A stretch of 8,704 nt of DNA. Origin: Pseudomonadota bacterium. GTDB lineage: Bacteria; Pseudomonadota; Alphaproteobacteria; Sphingomonadales; Sphingomonadaceae. Where the stretch lies: assembly GCA_023433305.1 (NCBI GenBank), contig JAEZCZ010000116.1, positions 1 to 8,704 on the forward strand. The letters run 5' to 3'. Of the stretch, positions 7,788 through 8,704 are shown one piece after another; position 1 is the first letter of the stretch, and each line of letters starts with the position of its first letter. The position numbers were made by a program, and so were the translations under genes. The notes beneath the pieces were generated by a model. That model was not told the origin of the DNA. It was given only the letters and a program-made list of their open reading frames with translations, and made no database searches.

Positions 7788-8189
7788 CTTGGTCGTGGCT
7801 GGATCGGGTACCGGCTGGATCACGTCCCAGTGCTCGACGAGATAGCCGTCCTCGATCCTGAAGATGTCGATCGCCGCGCTGCCGAGCGCTCCCGGCGAAG
7901 GCTCGAAATGAAAGTGCACCACCACGTAGCCGTCGTCGCCATAGATGACCCGCTTTACATGATGCTGCATCTGCGGATGACGGGCCGTGTGCGCATCGAG
8001 CACCGAAATCGTGCCGTCGCGACCGGTCAGCGAATTCGGGTCGTGCTGGATGTAGTCGGGGTGCACCCAGGCTCGGAACGCATCGCTCAGCCGGTTCTGG
8101 TTGTAAAATACCTCGATGAACCGGTCGGCGACTTCGCGAGCCGAGAGGTTCTCACGGTTGCTGGTGTCGAGAGGGTCGACAGCCATCAT
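7767..8189 (-). CDS. SnoaL-like (NTF2-fold) protein 2
   Basis: A 140-residue cytoplasmic protein of the NTF2/SnoaL fold, close to the group annotated as predicted SnoaL-like aldol-condensation enzymes (COG4922). Family marks are HPDYIQHDPNSLTGRD (about 43-58), VHFHF (about 91-95), and the C-terminal EHWDVIQPVPDP followed by NDNGMF. The conserved His residues and the EHWDV strand lie where this fold holds its active site in ketosteroid isomerase and scytalone dehydratase relatives, so isomerase, dehydratase or cyclase chemistry is possible; the true reaction is unknown. It is about 60% identical by eye to the upstream paralogue at 8189-8650 and clearly arose by tandem duplication. Two ATGs in a row (8189, 8186) open it; the first overlaps the upstream stop by one base. 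Its own stop overlaps the decarboxylase start in the same way, so the three products are probably made in step. It lacks the longer N-terminus of its paralogue. Confidence 0.87.
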   Translation of the reverse strand: MMAVDPLDTSNRENLSAREVADRFIEVFYNQNRLSDAFRAWVHPDYIQHDPNSLTGRDGTISVLDAHTARHPQMQHHVKRVIYGDDGYVVVHFHFEPSPGALGSAAIDIFRIEDGYLVEHWDVIQPVPDPATTKNDNGMF

Positions 8190-8209
8190 CAGAACATCCC
8201 GTTATCGTT
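8187..8209 (-). repeat. Coupling-junction repeat, copy 1
   Basis: Identical over 23 bases to 7765-7787, 422 bases away. It spans the last codons and stop of SnoaL-like protein 1 and the ATG of protein 2. The identity extends through the overlapping start codon, so the duplication probably carried the junction with it. Confidence 0.7.
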
Positions 8210-8650
8210 TTGGGTGGTGCCTGGATCGGGCACCGGCTGCATCACGTCCCAGTGTTCGCGGATATAACCGTCCGCGATCCGCAGAATGTCGATGATCGCA
8301 TAGCCCGGATGGTCCGCTTCGCGGCGGAAGTGGAAATGCACCGCCACCAGATCGCCATCGCCGAAAACCACGCGCTTGACCTCGTGCGACAGCTCCGGAT
8401 TGCGCGCGATGCTCGCTTCCATCATCGCCAGCGTCGCGTCGCGCCCCGTCGGCGCGTTGGGATTATGCTGGATGTACTCGGGGTGCATCCAGCACATGAA
8501 TGCGTCGCGCGGATTGTCCTCGACATAGAACAACTGGATGAACCGCTCGGCGACGTCCCGAACCGAAAGGTTCTCCCGGTCCGACGTGTCGCGCGGATCG
8601 AACGGCGGTGCGTCCGGATCCCATAGCAGCACGCCGGCGGCCGGTTTCAT
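8189..8650 (-). CDS. SnoaL-like (NTF2-fold) protein 1
   Basis: A 153-residue NTF2-fold protein and the first visible gene of the operon. It shares with its neighbour the motifs RENLSVRDVAERFI (about 25-38), HPEYIQHNPNAPTGRD (about 56-71), VKRVVFGD, VHFHF and DGYIREHWDVMQPVPDP, plus the identical NDNGMF ending. It carries 13 extra residues, mostly at the N-terminus (MKPAAGVLLWDPDAPPF), with no signal peptide. Substitutions between the copies cluster in the segment after VHFHF (EPSPGALGS in copy 2, RREADHPGY here), which may line the pocket and suggests different substrates or a heterodimer; that is inference. The ATG at 8650 lies directly after GGGAGGGGAGGA, part of which is the arm of a perfect palindrome at 8655-8676. 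The function is not known; an aldol, dehydratase or isomerase role fits the family. Confidence 0.87.
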   Translation of the reverse strand: MKPAAGVLLWDPDAPPFDPRDTSDRENLSVRDVAERFIQLFYVEDNPRDAFMCWMHPEYIQHNPNAPTGRDATLAMMEASIARNPELSHEVKRVVFGDGDLVAVHFHFRREADHPGYAIIDILRIADGYIREHWDVMQPVPDPGTTQNDNGMF

Positions 8651-8654
8651 TCCT

Positions 8655-8676
8655 CCCCTCCCGCTTGCGGGAGGGG
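8655..8676 (-). promoter_or_regulatory. Palindromic repeat carrying the ribosome binding site of SnoaL-like protein 1
   Basis: CCCCTCCCGC (8655-8664) and GCGGGAGGGG (8667-8676) are perfect ten-base arms around two bases. In the mRNA this gives a nine-base-pair stem with a CAAG loop, ending four bases before the start codon, so the GGGAGG site lies in the stem. GC-rich palindromes of this type, followed by GGGGGTGGG-like sequence as here, are common dispersed repeats in sphingomonad genomes (general knowledge). The remaining bases to 8704 hold no gene I can recognise. Confidence 0.6.
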
Positions 8677-8704
8677 CCGGGGGTGGGGCCCGCGGGCACG
8701 GGGC

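Overview
The window looks like chromosomal DNA from a sphingomonad-type alphaproteobacterium (Novosphingobium, Sphingobium, Erythrobacteraceae or a relative). This rests on the high GC, a large TonB-dependent receptor of the type abundant in Sphingomonadales, an amidohydrolase resembling the sphingomonad lignin enzyme LigW, a PQQ alcohol dehydrogenase, and dispersed GC-rich palindromic repeats. The genus is inference. I see no tRNA, rRNA, CRISPR array, insertion sequence or phage gene.

Layout. Positions 1-1253 (minus) hold the N-terminal 417 residues of a PQQ-dependent alcohol dehydrogenase that begins with a lipoprotein signal; its C-terminus lies outside the window. Divergent from it, 1494-2624 (plus) encodes a short MetE-like zinc methyltransferase with an intact His-Cys-Glu-Cys zinc set. 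A likely terminator and an 86-bp inverted repeat follow, then a DUF418 (YeiB-like) membrane protein at 2826-3983 (plus). This converges on a minus-strand block that reads, in transcription order: SnoaL-like protein 1 (8650-8189), SnoaL-like protein 2 (8189-7767), LigW-like metal-dependent decarboxylase/amidohydrolase (7767-6643), a probable terminator, then a TonB-dependent receptor with its own promoter region (6471-4039).

How the genes may work together. The three coupled genes (two SnoaL-like paralogues and the decarboxylase) form a tight operon with one-base TGATG overlaps. The receptor downstream and the PQQ dehydrogenase about 5 kb away each carry the same spaced palindrome, GTAAG-N5-CTTAC, 50-70 bases upstream of their start codons. 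This suggests one unseen regulator controls outer-membrane uptake and periplasmic alcohol oxidation. A plausible reading is a catabolic locus for an aromatic or otherwise oxygenated compound: uptake by the receptor, alcohol oxidation at the membrane by the PQQ enzyme, then decarboxylation and SnoaL-type chemistry in the cytoplasm. The substrate cannot be read from the sequence. The MetE-like and DUF418 genes are neighbours whose link to the pathway is unproven.

The least expected features are the shared operator-like palindrome, the tandem SnoaL duplication that keeps an identical 23-base coupling junction, and GC-rich palindromes that place the ribosome binding sites of two genes inside hairpin stems.
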